Positions 18,861 to 27,879 of a stretch of 64,000 bases of DNA are shown here, piece by piece; position 1 is the first letter of the stretch; every line of letters starts with the position of its first letter. Under the pieces are notes generated by a model. It searched no databases. It saw nothing but the letters and a program-made list of their open reading frames with translations, and had not been told where the DNA came from. The DNA comes from Metabacillus mangrovi. Its GTDB lineage: Bacteria > Bacillota > Bacilli > Bacillales > Bacillaceae. The DNA lies in contig NZ_WMIB01000014.1 of assembly GCF_009711125.1 (NCBI RefSeq), forward strand, positions 1-64,000, in the 5' to 3' direction. The position numbers and the translations under genes are program-made.

Positions 18861-19650
18861 GGGAGTCCATTATCATTATGAGCTGTCAGGAGAAGGAGAT
18901 CCGCTTCTTCTGCTGCATGGGTTTACCGGGTCCACTGAAGATTGGGGGGAAATGGCAGATGAATTGGACGGATTTACGATTCTTGCTGTAGATCTGATTG
19001 GACACGGAAAGACAGAAGCTCCTCCTCTGAAAGAAAGGTATTCCATGGAGGAGACGTGCAGGGATTTGAAGGAACTGCTGGATGCGCTTGAATTTGGAAA
19101 AGTATCTATCTGCGGGTATTCGATGGGGGGAAGGGCTGCACTGTCCTTTGCAATGCTCTTCCCTGACCGGGTTTCGAGATTGATTCTGGAAAGCGCATCG
19201 CCGGGGCTGAGAACAAAACAGGAACGGGATGCGAGGATTCAGAGCGACGAAAATCTGGCGGAAAAAATCCAGACTGAAGGAATTCTCCGTTTCACTGATT
19301 ATTGGGAGAAACTTCCGCTCTTAAGCCAGGAGAGACTGTCTCCGGAAAAAAGAGCGGCAATCCGAAAGCAAAGGCTCGGTTCAAATCCAGTAGGTCTGGC
19401 AAACAGTCTTAGAGGGATGGGCACCGGGATCCAGCCTGACTGGTGGGAACAGCTTCCGAACTTGTCACTCCCGGTTCTGATCCTTACAGGTCAGCTGGAC
19501 AAAAAGTTCTGCACAATCGGAGCCCAAATGGAAAAATTGTTCCCGGATGCGCGTCTGGAGAGGATAAATCACGCCGGACATACAATCCATGTGGAACAGC
19601 CGGAGATTTTTGGTACAATGATAAGTGGGTTCCTGAAACAAAGCCAGTAA
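18844..19650 (+). CDS. menH: SHCHC synthase MenH (alpha/beta hydrolase)
   Basis: 268 residues, alpha/beta hydrolase fold. Eliminates pyruvate from SEPHCHC to give SHCHC. LLLLHGFTGS (21-30) gives the oxyanion region, GYSMGG (91-96) holds nucleophile Ser93, and a late HAGHTIH carries the catalytic His. The start overlaps the end of menD, consistent with coupling. Confidence 0.93.
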   Translation: MKKEIRGVHYHYELSGEGDPLLLLHGFTGSTEDWGEMADELDGFTILAVDLIGHGKTEAPPLKERYSMEETCRDLKELLDALEFGKVSICGYSMGGRAALSFAMLFPDRVSRLILESASPGLRTKQERDARIQSDENLAEKIQTEGILRFTDYWEKLPLLSQERLSPEKRAAIRKQRLGSNPVGLANSLRGMGTGIQPDWWEQLPNLSLPVLILTGQLDKKFCTIGAQMEKLFPDARLERINHAGHTIHVEQPEIFGTMISGFLKQSQ

Positions 19651-19683
19651 ATGCTGTGCCGAAAAATAAGGAGGTTTTTTAAG

Positions 19684-20505
19684 ATGTCATCTTTTGAATG
19701 GGTTGCAGGCCGCAATTATGAAGATATCCTTTATGAAACGTATAATGGGATTGCCAAAATCACCATTAACCGTCCGGAAGTACATAATGCATTCCGTCCG
19801 AAAACGGTTATGGAGCTAATCGATGCTTTTGCTTATGCTAGAGACGATTCCAATGTTGGAGTCATCATCCTGACAGGAGCGGGAGAAAAAGCGTTCTGTT
19901 CAGGCGGCGATCAAAAGGTCCGCGGACACGGCGGATATGTCGGGGAAGATGAGATTCCGAGACTGAACGTACTTGATCTTCAAAGGCTGATCAGGGTCAT
20001 TCCAAAGCCGGTCATCGCGATGGTTTCCGGATATGCAATCGGAGGCGGACACGTGCTTCACATTGTCTGTGATCTCACCATTGCAGCTGAGAATGCCGTA
20101 TTTGGCCAAACCGGACCAAAAGTAGGCAGCTTTGATGCAGGATACGGGTCAGGCTACCTTGCCCGCATCGTAGGCCATAAAAAAGCACGTGAGATCTGGT
20201 TCCTGTGCCGTCAGTACAATGCCCAGGAAGCTCTTGATATGGGACTCGTCAACACCGTTGTTCCTCTTGAGCAGCTTGAAAAAGAGACTGTTCAGTGGTG
20301 CGAAGAAATTCTTGAAAAGAGCCCGACGGCAATCCGCTTCCTGAAGGCTGCATTCAATGCAGACACGGATGGCCTTGCCGGCATCCAGCAGTTTGCCGGC
20401 GATGCCACACTGCTTTACTACACGACAGACGAAGCAAAAGAAGGAAGAGATGCGTTTAAAGAAAAACGCGATCCGGACTTCAAACAATTCCCGCGTTTTC
20501 CTTAA
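19684..20505 (+). CDS. menB: 1,4-dihydroxy-2-naphthoyl-CoA synthase MenB
   Basis: 273 residues, crotonase superfamily. Closes the ring of o-succinylbenzoyl-CoA. The N-terminal [15 protein letters not shown], the oxyanion loop [11 protein letters not shown] (71-81) and [18 protein letters not shown] match the family. The ATG at 19684 sits behind a full AAGGAGG; an in-frame ATG at 19651 overlaps the end of menH region and has no site. It is 33 bases downstream of menH. Confidence 0.97.
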   Translation: MSSFEWVAGRNYEDILYETYNGIAKITINRPEVHNAFRPKTVMELIDAFAYARDDSNVGVIILTGAGEKAFCSGGDQKVRGHGGYVGEDEIPRLNVLDLQRLIRVIPKPVIAMVSGYAIGGGHVLHIVCDLTIAAENAVFGQTGPKVGSFDAGYGSGYLARIVGHKKAREIWFLCRQYNAQEALDMGLVNTVVPLEQLEKETVQWCEEILEKSPTAIRFLKAAFNADTDGLAGIQQFAGDATLLYYTTDEAKEGRDAFKEKRDPDFKQFPRFP

Positions 20506-20514
20506 ACAGTGATT

Positions 20515-20537
20515 CAGGCAGCCATAAAGGCTGCCTG
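20515..20537 (+). terminator. Hairpin between menB and menE
   Basis: CAGGCAGCC (20515-20523) pairs perfectly with GGCTGCCTG (20529-20537). The following TCTTTG is a poor T-run, so this may be a partial terminator or stabilising hairpin that lowers menEC expression. Confidence 0.6.
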
Positions 20538-20565
20538 TCTTTGTATACATAAAGGAGTGATACCA

Positions 20566-22017
20566 GTGAATGATACGATTCCAAACTGGCTCATGCAGAG
20601 GGCCGCATTGACACCAGACCGCACCGGACTTGAAACAGAACACCAATCCTTCACATTCCGTGAGCTTCACTCCGAAGCGTTAAAGCGTGCCGGCGCACTG
20701 CGTAAGCTTGGGATTAAAAAAGGAGACCGTATCGCGATCCTGTTGAAAAACAGTGCGGAAATGGCCCATCAGATCCAAGCCGTTTTTTACTGCGGGGCCA
20801 CCGCGGTGCTGCTGAATACGAGGCTGACTGCTGAGGAGTGGAACTACCAGCTTAAGGATTCTAAAGCCGCTCTCTTCATCTGCGGGGAGGAATTTGATAA
20901 GAAGATTCCAGATGCAAACATTGTAACTCCATCTCAAATGCGGGAAATGGCTGCTCCATTAAAGGATCCTGTGGAGGAATTTGTACTATCAGACACAGCC
21001 GTGCTGATGTATACATCCGGAACAACAGGAAAGCCGAAGGGTGTGATGCAGACTTTCGGTAATCATTACTGGAGCGCAGTGGGCTCAGTACTTAATCTTG
21101 GCTTAGGGCCGGAAGATAAATGGCTTGCAGCCGTTCCTCTTTTTCATATCAGCGGACTTTCCATCCTGATCAGGGGAATCATCTATGGAATGCCGGTTCA
21201 GCTGCATGGACCATTTAATCCGGAGGCAGTCAACCATGCCATCCTTCATGAAAAAGTGACAATTGTATCAGTGGTCAGCACGATGCTGGCTGCTTTAGTT
21301 GAAAACGGAAAGGGACGTCCGTATCCCGGGTCTTTCCGGTGTATGCTGCTTGGCGGAGGACCCGCTCCAAAAGCTTTACTGGAGCAATGCAGAGATCAGC
21401 AGATTCCTGTTTTTCAAACATACGGGATGACCGAAACGTCTTCCCAGTTCGCCACTTTGTCCCCTGAATATGCCATAAGCAAGCTGGGTTCGGCGGGAAA
21501 GCCGCTTTTTCCATGCCGGGTTCGCATTATGAATGAAAACGGGGAAGAGGCGCCCGTTCAGACGCCAGGAGAAATTGCAGTGAAAGGGCCGAACGTGATG
21601 AAAGGGTACTGGAATAGGGAAGACGCAACAGCGGCTGCTCTCAGGAACGGCTGGCTGTATACAGGAGACATTGGCAGAGTTGATGAAGAGGGATTCCTTT
21701 ACGTGCTGGACAGGCGCTCTGATTTGATTATTTCCGGCGGGGAAAATGTGTATCCGGCTGAAATTGAAGCAGTTCTCACAGCTCATCCCTCCATTGCAGA
21801 TGCAGGGGTCGCCGCTAAAGAGGATAAAAAGTGGGGGCAGGTTCCCCATGCGTTTATCGTGGCAAGCGATCCGATGACTGAAAGTGACGTCATCCGATAT
21901 TGCGCAGAACGGCTGGCAAAATACAAGGTGCCTGGAAAAGTGACATTTATGGAGAAGCTGCCCCGGAACGCATCGAGCAAGCTTCAGAGGAACCTGTTGA
22001 AGGAGTTGGACAATTAG
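20566..22017 (+). CDS. menE: o-Succinylbenzoate-CoA ligase MenE
   Basis: 483 residues, ANL superfamily adenylating enzyme. Activates o-succinylbenzoate with ATP and CoA. The P-loop is MYTSGTTGKPKGV, later motifs are YGMTETSSQ, LYTGDIGRVDEEGFLYVLDRRSD, and the C-terminal lysine region RNASSKLQR. The GTG at 20566 follows AAGGAGTGATACCA and yields the family-like N-terminus with PNWLMQRA; an upstream start at 20509 would run through the hairpin. Its stop abuts the menC start. Confidence 0.96.
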   Translation: MNDTIPNWLMQRAALTPDRTGLETEHQSFTFRELHSEALKRAGALRKLGIKKGDRIAILLKNSAEMAHQIQAVFYCGATAVLLNTRLTAEEWNYQLKDSKAALFICGEEFDKKIPDANIVTPSQMREMAAPLKDPVEEFVLSDTAVLMYTSGTTGKPKGVMQTFGNHYWSAVGSVLNLGLGPEDKWLAAVPLFHISGLSILIRGIIYGMPVQLHGPFNPEAVNHAILHEKVTIVSVVSTMLAALVENGKGRPYPGSFRCMLLGGGPAPKALLEQCRDQQIPVFQTYGMTETSSQFATLSPEYAISKLGSAGKPLFPCRVRIMNENGEEAPVQTPGEIAVKGPNVMKGYWNREDATAAALRNGWLYTGDIGRVDEEGFLYVLDRRSDLIISGGENVYPAEIEAVLTAHPSIADAGVAAKEDKKWGQVPHAFIVASDPMTESDVIRYCAERLAKYKVPGKVTFMEKLPRNASSKLQRNLLKELDN

Positions 22018-23127
22018 ATGATCCGGCTGAAAAAAATCACCCTTCATCTTACAGAGATGGAGCTCGTTCAGCCTTTTGAGTCGAGCCTTGAAAGGGTGGA
22101 GACCAGGGAGAGCGTTATCGTAGAGGCGGAGAACTCAGATGGAACAGTGGGCTGGGGAGAAGGTGTAGCTTTTTCTTCTCCATGGTATACGGAAGAAACC
22201 GTAAAAACGAGCCTTCATATGCTGCAGGACTTCCTCATCCCGATTTGTCTGCACCGGGAGTACAGACATCCGGAGGAGGTCCATGCATCCTTTTCCGGAA
22301 TCAAACGGAACCGGATGGCAAAAGCGGCGATTGAAATGGCTGTCTGGGATGTATACGCTAAACAGCTGAACCGGCCGCTTTCAAGTGTGCTTGGAGGTAC
22401 GAGAGAAGCGGTCGAGGCGGGGATGGTGATCGGACTGGACACGATCCCTTCAATGCTGAAATCCATTGACCATGCCCTGGCAGCGGGCTACAAGAGGCTT
22501 AAAGTCAAAATCAAGCCGGGCTATGATTTTGATTTGATTCATGAAATCAGAAAACAGTATCCGTATATTCCTCTTATGGCAGATGCCAATTCGGCATATA
22601 CGCTTGAGGATGCGGATAAGCTGAAGAGTCTGGATGACTTCGGACTGATGATGATCGAACAGCCCCTTGCTTCTGATGACATCATTGATCACGCTGTCCT
22701 GCAAAAGATGGTAAATACGCCGATCTGTTTGGATGAGAGCATAGAATCTGCTGAAGATGCCAGGAAGGCACTGGATCTTGGCAGCTGCAAAATCATCAAC
22801 ATCAAACCTGGGAGGGTTGGAGGACTTGCTGAGACAATCAAAATACATGATCTCTGCCTCAAAAGGAACATCCCGGTATGGTGCGGAGGGATGCTCGAAA
22901 CTGGAATATCCAGGGCCCATAATCTTGCTGCTGCATCGCTGCCGAACTTTACAATTCCAGGCGATCTGTCTGCTTCTTCGAGATATTGGAAAGAAGATTT
23001 GATCTCTCCGGAAGTAACCGTCCAAAATGGTCTTGTTGCCGTCCCTTCAGGTGCCGGAATAGGGTTTGAGGTAGACAGAAAGAAACTGGGGAAATATACA
23101 AAACAGACTTTTCACGCTTCAAACTAG
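22018..23127 (+). CDS. menC: o-Succinylbenzoate synthase MenC
   Basis: 369 residues, enolase superfamily (MLE-like subgroup). Dehydrates SHCHC to o-succinylbenzoate. The catalytic lysine pair is K162-x-K164 in LKVKIKPG, metal ligands are D189 (ADAN), E214 (EQP) and D239 (LDES), and a later KPGRVGG contributes the opposing lysine. It begins directly after the menE stop, so the two are tightly coupled. With this gene the operon contains all six steps from chorismate to DHNA-CoA. Confidence 0.95.
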   Translation: MIRLKKITLHLTEMELVQPFESSLERVETRESVIVEAENSDGTVGWGEGVAFSSPWYTEETVKTSLHMLQDFLIPICLHREYRHPEEVHASFSGIKRNRMAKAAIEMAVWDVYAKQLNRPLSSVLGGTREAVEAGMVIGLDTIPSMLKSIDHALAAGYKRLKVKIKPGYDFDLIHEIRKQYPYIPLMADANSAYTLEDADKLKSLDDFGLMMIEQPLASDDIIDHAVLQKMVNTPICLDESIESAEDARKALDLGSCKIINIKPGRVGGLAETIKIHDLCLKRNIPVWCGGMLETGISRAHNLAAASLPNFTIPGDLSASSRYWKEDLISPEVTVQNGLVAVPSGAGIGFEVDRKKLGKYTKQTFHASN

Positions 23128-23155
23128 TCTCCTGCCAGGAGGCTTTTATTTTTTA
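23126..23155 (+). terminator. men operon terminator
   Basis: AGTCTCCT (23126-23133) pairs with AGGAGGCT (23137-23144), with a three-base loop and a T-rich tail. Confidence 0.75.
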
Positions 23156-23201
23156 AAACGTAAAACACTCAGAATGAGATGGAATAGTAAGAATTCCAGT
23201 T

Positions 23202-23230
23202 TTGTCTAAAAGGAGAGGCTGTTTTATACT
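23202..23230 (+). promoter_or_regulatory. SigA-type promoter for the 51-residue gene
   Basis: TTGTCT (23202-23207), 17-base spacer, TATACT (23225-23230). Transcription should begin near 23237, only a few bases before AGGAGG at 23241. Confidence 0.65.
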
Positions 23231-23259
23231 TTCTTCAGAAAGGAGGAAGAGAACAGCCC

Positions 23260-23415
23260 ATGAAGACCCCGGAAGAACACGAAACGAGAAAGAAATTTAT
23301 AGCTGCCCTTCTGCTGAAGCGGCAAATATCCCCCGATACGGTCCAGCACCTCACTCAGCTCACCCAAATGGAAATCAAGCTTTTGCTTAAAGAACTGCAA
23401 TTATCCAATCGTTAA
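23260..23415 (+). CDS. Small uncharacterised protein, 51 residues
   Basis: Starts MKTPEEHETRKKF and ends LKELQLSNR. I do not recognise the family. The sequence predicts two or three short helices, KFIAALLLKRQI and TVQHLTQLTQMEIKLLLKEL, which together could form a compact helix-turn-helix-like bundle. Support for a real gene: a good promoter upstream, AGGAGG at 23241-23246 (spacing 13, rather long), and a terminator behind it. It lies between the men operon and mntABCD on the same strand but with separate signals. Confidence 0.65.
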   Translation: MKTPEEHETRKKFIAALLLKRQISPDTVQHLTQLTQMEIKLLLKELQLSNR

Positions 23416-23447
23416 ACCAAATCTATTCCACTGCGCTCATCTCTTTT

Positions 23448-23476
23448 GCACCGGCCGGTCAGGCAGGTGCTTTTTT
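23448..23476 (+). terminator. Terminator behind the 51-residue gene
   Basis: GCACC (23448-23452) pairs with GGTGC (23466-23470), with an inner GCC/GGC pair, followed by six T. Confidence 0.75.
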
Positions 23477-23538
23477 CTATGTCCTTACAGCCAAATGTCG
23501 AACTTTTACCATTGACAATTCTATTCGCCTTAAGTTAA

Positions 23539-23558
23539 AGTTTTGCATAAGGTAAACT
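23539..23558 (+). promoter_or_regulatory. MntR-type operator 1
   Basis: AGTTT (23539-23543) and AAACT (23554-23558) frame the core TTTTGCATAAGGTAAA, close to the Bacillus MntR box. It lies upstream of the mntA promoter. Flanking TTAAGTTAA-type half sites (23530-23540, 23571-23582) extend the symmetry. Confidence 0.8.
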
Positions 23559-23586
23559 TTTTAAGTTAAGGCAATAAAACATTCTT

Positions 23587-23634
23587 TTGGCTAAGAGAAT
23601 AGCACGATTCTATACTTTTCACATAAGGTAAAAG
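23587..23634 (+). promoter_or_regulatory. mntA promoter with MntR-type operator 2
   Basis: TTGGCT (23587-23592), 18-base spacer and TATACT (23611-23616). A second box with CTTTT/AAAAG arms and core CACATAAGGTAAA spans 23615-23634, overlapping the -10 and start point, the position expected for repression by manganese-loaded MntR. Confidence 0.78.
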
Positions 23635-23670
23635 AGTCCAGAATAATTACTTAATAGGGGGACAAATGAA

Positions 23671-24591
23671 ATGAAAAAGATGTTTATGGCAGCTGTCCTG
23701 ATGATGGGAACTTTACTCAGCGCCTGTTCCGGCGCAGAGCCATCTTCCGGCAGCGGCAAACTGAAAGTGACAACGACAATCGCGCAGCTTGAAGATACGG
23801 TCAGGAACGTAGCCGGTGACAAAGTGGAGGTAAATTCATTGATGGGTCCGGGTGTGGATCCGCATTTGTATAAAGCTTCCCAGGGAGACATTAAAAAACT
23901 GAGCGAAGCAGACGTAATCCTTTACAACGGGCTTCACCTTGAAGGGAAGATGGGGGAAGTGTTTGAGAAGATTTCCAAAAGCAAGCCGGTCATTCCCGTT
24001 GCAGAGTCGGTAGATGAAGACAGAATCCTCACTGTAGAGGGAAACAAAAATGCGCATGATCCCCACGTCTGGTTCAGCATTCCTAACTGGATTCAGGTAA
24101 CGGATAAGGTCGAAGAAGTGCTGAGTAAAGAAATGCCCGAGTATAAAAACGAGTTTAAAAAGAATGCAGAAGCGTACAAGGCGAAGCTGAAGGAAATGGA
24201 TTCCTATGCACGGGAGCAGATTGCATCCATTCCGGAGAAAAGCAGGGTTCTGGTTACAGCACATGATGCCTTTCAATATTTCGGCCGGGAATACGGCATG
24301 GAAGTCATGGGCTTGCAGGGACTGAGCACTGATTCCGAATATGGGCTGAAGGATGTTCAGAAGCTTGTCGGTGTTTTGTCAGACCGGAACATCAAGGCTG
24401 TATTTGTAGAAAGCAGCATTTCCCAAAAGTCCATTAATGCAGTAGTGGAGGGCTCTAAACAGAAAGGGCATGAAGTGAAAATCGGCGGAGAGCTCTATTC
24501 GGATGCGATGGGCAAAAGCGGGACAGAAGAAGGCACATACCTCGGGATGTTCAAACATAACGTGGATATGATTGTTTCTTCCTTAAAATAA
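23671..24591 (+). CDS. mntA: Manganese ABC transporter substrate-binding lipoprotein MntA
   Basis: 306 residues, cluster A-I/ZnuA-like family. Lipobox LLSAC with Cys19. Metal ligands can be followed as VDPHLYK (His), DPHVWFS (His), and a later Glu/Asp pair in the C-lobe. There is no His-rich loop, as usual for Mn rather than Zn binders. The two MntR-type operators upstream and the following ATPase and two permeases support manganese import. Confidence 0.93.
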   Translation: MKKMFMAAVLMMGTLLSACSGAEPSSGSGKLKVTTTIAQLEDTVRNVAGDKVEVNSLMGPGVDPHLYKASQGDIKKLSEADVILYNGLHLEGKMGEVFEKISKSKPVIPVAESVDEDRILTVEGNKNAHDPHVWFSIPNWIQVTDKVEEVLSKEMPEYKNEFKKNAEAYKAKLKEMDSYAREQIASIPEKSRVLVTAHDAFQYFGREYGMEVMGLQGLSTDSEYGLKDVQKLVGVLSDRNIKAVFVESSISQKSINAVVEGSKQKGHEVKIGGELYSDAMGKSGTEEGTYLGMFKHNVDMIVSSLK

Positions 24592-24630
24592 GAAATTAAT
24601 AGGATACTGCCAGAAGAAGGAGGAGCAGAA

Positions 24631-25386
24631 GTGATTCCGGTAAAAGTAGAAAACCTCACAATCGCTTATCATAAAAAACCCGTTCTGCAGGAGGTCTCGT
24701 TTGAAGTTCCAAGCGGGAAACTCATCGGCATTATCGGTCCGAACGGAGCAGGAAAATCTACTCTAATTAAAGGAATCCTGGGGCTGATTCCAACAGCATC
24801 CGGTGAAATAGAGGTCTTCGGAAAAGAATACAAAAAGCAGCGCAAGCTTGTCGGTTATGTTCCGCAGCGCGGCTCGGTCGACTGGGATTTCCCGACTAAT
24901 GCGCTGGATGTTGTTCTGATGGGCAGGTATGGGCACGTGGGCTGGTTTAAGCGGCCTGGAAAAAAAGATATGGAGCTTGCAAAAGAGAGCCTGGATAAGG
25001 TGGGAATGCTGGATTATGCAGACAGACAGATCAGCCAGCTTTCCGGAGGCCAGCAGCAGCGTGTGTTTCTTGCAAGGGCCCTTGCACAGGATGCCGATGT
25101 CTATTTTATGGATGAACCATTTGTGGGTGTAGATGCGGCAACGGAAAAGGCGATTATTTCCCTGCTGAATGATTTAAAAAACAGGGGGAAAACGGTACTC
25201 GTCGTCCATCATGATTTGCAGACTGTTGATGAGTACTTTGATTGGGTACTTTTGCTGAACATGCGGAAGATTGCATTTGGACCGACAGAAGATACCTTTA
25301 CCGTTGACAACCTTCAAAAAACCTATGGAGGCAGACTTGCCTTTTTAAAGGAGAAAACAGCAGGGGGTAAAGGAGATGTGGTCTGA
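24631..25386 (+). CDS. mntB: Manganese ABC transporter ATPase MntB
   Basis: 251 residues. Walker [10 protein letters not shown], signature LSGGQQQRV, Walker B VYFMDEPF and H-loop VVHHD are all intact. GTG start with GAAGGAGGAGCAGAA upstream, 39 bases after mntA; overlaps mntC by 11 bases. Energises metal import by MntC/MntD. Confidence 0.95.
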   Translation: MIPVKVENLTIAYHKKPVLQEVSFEVPSGKLIGIIGPNGAGKSTLIKGILGLIPTASGEIEVFGKEYKKQRKLVGYVPQRGSVDWDFPTNALDVVLMGRYGHVGWFKRPGKKDMELAKESLDKVGMLDYADRQISQLSGGQQQRVFLARALAQDADVYFMDEPFVGVDAATEKAIISLLNDLKNRGKTVLVVHHDLQTVDEYFDWVLLLNMRKIAFGPTEDTFTVDNLQKTYGGRLAFLKEKTAGGKGDVV

Positions 25387-26695
25387 ACTGCTGTATCAGC
25401 TACAGGATCCAAATACACAGTGGGTGCTGTTCGGTACGCTTTTGCTTGGCATGGCGAGCGGAGTTCTCGGCAGCTTCGCCCTGTTAAGGAAACAGAGCCT
25501 TATCGGAGATGCAATGGCACATGCTGCCTTGCCTGGGGTATGCATCGCCTTTCTTCTTTACGGACAAAAATCCCTTTTATGGTTTCTCGTAGGTGCAGCC
25601 ATTTCCGGGCTGATTGCAGCCTGGGCCATCCAAACGATTGTCCGCCACTCCAGAATTAAAGAAGACTCCGCGCTTGGATTGGTTTTATCCGTGTTTTTCG
25701 GCTTTGGAATCGTCCTGCTGACCTATATTCAGCAAGGTTCGTCCGGAAGCCAGAGCGGGCTGGACGATTTCATTTTCGGGCAGGCCGCTTCCATGGTATG
25801 GGAAGATGTCCGCCTGATCACGATCGCTTCTTCCCTCCTCCTGCTCCTAACGTTCCTCTTTTTCAAGGAGTTCAAGCTGCTGACCTTTGATAGTCAATTT
25901 GCAAAAGGAGCAGGACTGCCTGTGTCCTTCCTGAACGGGCTTCTTATGACCCTGATTGTCAGTGCCGTCGTGATCGGGCTTCAAACCGTCGGAGTTGTGC
26001 TGATGGCAGCCATGCTCATCACTCCTTCCATCGCCGCAAGGTATTGGACAGAAAAGCTTCATATCATGATCATTCTGTCAGGTGTCATCGGAGGAATATC
26101 GGGGATTGCGGGCACGTACCTGAGTACAGTAACAGAAGGCATGGCGACCGGACCGCTTATTATATTGGCCGCTACATTCATGTTCTTGATCTCTCTGATT
26201 TTTGCCCCTGAAAGAGGGTTGCTTTCTCTTTTGATCAAAAAATGGAAGGTCCGGAAGGCGACTGCAAAAGAACATGTTCTTCTCTCGTTTTATGATTTAT
26301 CCGAATCGGCAGCAGCGGAAAACAGGGATGCTTGTTTTTCATCAGAAGAGGTGCTCCGGAAGCGGCCTGTCCCGGGAGGTCTGCTCCTGTCCGTTCTAAA
26401 GGGGTTTGAGAAAAAAGGATTTATTACCGCTGTATCAGAAGACACATGGTGCCTGACAGATACAGGGATTGAGGTATCCTATGACCTGGTGCTCAGGCAG
26501 CGGATGTATGAAATGTATTTAATGCACGAAATGGAGTTGGCTCATCTTCAGCAGGTCAGAAAAGAGGATCTGGATGAAGGCAATCTTTCAAAAGAATTGA
26601 AAGCCAGCTTATCTGTGCTTTTGAAAAAGCATAAAAGGCTGCCGTCATTGATTCCAAATCATTTGTCTGCGGAGAGGGGAGGGCTGCTGCAATGA
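25376..26695 (+). CDS. mntC: Manganese ABC transporter permease MntC with cytoplasmic DtxR-like tail
   Basis: 439 residues. The first 285 or so form an ABC-3 permease with about eight helices. The remaining about 150 residues are soluble and look like the winged-helix plus dimerisation parts of DtxR/MntR-type regulators ([23 protein letters not shown], then [14 protein letters not shown]). Such a tail is known from the B. subtilis protein; whether it senses metal is not known to me. Its stop overlaps the mntD start (ATGA). Confidence 0.94.
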   Translation: MWSELLYQLQDPNTQWVLFGTLLLGMASGVLGSFALLRKQSLIGDAMAHAALPGVCIAFLLYGQKSLLWFLVGAAISGLIAAWAIQTIVRHSRIKEDSALGLVLSVFFGFGIVLLTYIQQGSSGSQSGLDDFIFGQAASMVWEDVRLITIASSLLLLLTFLFFKEFKLLTFDSQFAKGAGLPVSFLNGLLMTLIVSAVVIGLQTVGVVLMAAMLITPSIAARYWTEKLHIMIILSGVIGGISGIAGTYLSTVTEGMATGPLIILAATFMFLISLIFAPERGLLSLLIKKWKVRKATAKEHVLLSFYDLSESAAAENRDACFSSEEVLRKRPVPGGLLLSVLKGFEKKGFITAVSEDTWCLTDTGIEVSYDLVLRQRMYEMYLMHEMELAHLQQVRKEDLDEGNLSKELKASLSVLLKKHKRLPSLIPNHLSAERGGLLQ

Positions 26696-27591
26696 GCTAT
26701 GAAGCGTGGATTCTTCTGACCGGATCACTGGTCGGAATCACCTGCTCCATGATCGGCTGTTTCCTTGTTCTGAGGAAAATGTCGATGCTTGCAGATGCGA
26801 TCAGCCATACGGTCTTGCTTGGGATCGTAGGCGCATACTTCGTGACCGGATTTGTTGACGGACCGGCCATGCTTGTCGGAGCTGCCATTGTCGGGCTGCT
26901 CACCGCCTTTCTTGTTCAGCTGCTGGATGGTAAAGGGGTCCAGTCTGATGCTTCAATCGGTGTGGTGTTTACCTCGTTATTTGCTGTCGGTGTCATTTTG
27001 ATATCGGTTTACGGGGGGAACGTGCATCTGGATGTCCAGCATGCATTGATGGGAGACATTACGTTCGTTCCGTGGGATCTGCTTGAGTGGAACGGAATGA
27101 ATCTTGGTCCTTCAGCTGTCTGGATGCTTGGGTTTGTCCTTATCCTGAATGCCTGCATTATTTTCCTTTGCTATAAGGAATTTAAGCTGACCTCATTCGA
27201 TCCGGCCATGGCAGCTGCTATTGGAATTCCGGTATTGATGATCCACTACCTTCAAATGGGCATGCTGTCGATTACAACGGTTGCTTCCTTTGACAGTGTC
27301 GGTGCGATTCTTGTGGTGGCCATGATTATCGTGCCGCCGTCTGCTGCCTATCTCCTTACAGAGAAGCTTCTGCACATGCTCTTCATCAGTGCAGGCATCG
27401 GCATTGCTTCGGCTGTAACCGGTTATTATGCAGCCGTTGCAGCGAACGTTTCCATTGCCGGTTCAATGGCTGTAATGACCGGGATTTTCTTTATCCTTGC
27501 TTTCATCTTCTCCCCCTCGCACGGCATTGTCGCGAAAAAAAGAAGCCGAAATGCGATTGGAAGAAGAAAAGTGGAGAGTCCGGAAAACTGA
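26692..27591 (+). CDS. mntD: Manganese ABC transporter permease MntD
   Basis: 299 residues, ABC-3 family permease with about eight helices and no extra domain. DAISHTVLLGIVGAYF near residue 40 is the family hallmark. Start overlaps mntC by 4 bases, so the pair is translationally coupled and should form the heterodimeric channel. The tail is basic (KKRSRNAIGRRK). Confidence 0.95.
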   Translation: MSYEAWILLTGSLVGITCSMIGCFLVLRKMSMLADAISHTVLLGIVGAYFVTGFVDGPAMLVGAAIVGLLTAFLVQLLDGKGVQSDASIGVVFTSLFAVGVILISVYGGNVHLDVQHALMGDITFVPWDLLEWNGMNLGPSAVWMLGFVLILNACIIFLCYKEFKLTSFDPAMAAAIGIPVLMIHYLQMGMLSITTVASFDSVGAILVVAMIIVPPSAAYLLTEKLLHMLFISAGIGIASAVTGYYAAVAANVSIAGSMAVMTGIFFILAFIFSPSHGIVAKKRSRNAIGRRKVESPEN

Positions 27592-27604
27592 ATACCTGAA
27601 ACGT

Positions 27605-27640
27605 AAACAGGGAAACGCCCATGATGCGTTTCCCTGTTTT
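27605..27640 (+). terminator. mntABCD terminator
   Basis: A 14-bp stem AAACAGGGAAACGC (27605-27618) with its complement at 27626-27639, T-run behind. The A-run on the left makes it usable for the convergent DUF1540 gene as well. Confidence 0.93.
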
Positions 27641-27652
27641 AGATCGCTCCCT

Positions 27653-27814
27653 TTACAGATCTTGCGGTTTAAACGTTTTGCAATCTGTTTCCTCGCTTTT
27701 TCTTGCATGCTTACCAGTGTGGCTTACAACATAAATTGCATCAGCCGTGCACTGGTTGCCCTGTCCCCAATATGTGCAGTTGTTTACTTCGCATTGGATT
27801 TTCTGGTTGGCCAT
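27653..27814 (-). CDS. DUF1540 cysteine-rich small protein
   Basis: 53 residues with the DUF1540 pattern: C8, C13, C22 and C45, in the contexts IQCEVNNCTYW, NQCTADAI and DCKTF. The spacing suggests a small metal-binding or disulfide knuckle. AAGGAGGGA lies six bases before the ATG, so the gene is well supported. Proteins of this family are common in endospore formers, role unknown. It sits 65 bases behind ythB in the same direction. Confidence 0.88.
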   Translation of the reverse strand: MANQKIQCEVNNCTYWGQGNQCTADAIYVVSHTGKHARKSEETDCKTFKPQDL

Positions 27815-27879
27815 TTGTCATCCCTCCTTGCGTTTACTTCTATTTTTAACCGTATAAGGACTTCCATACCTGTCTTTTA

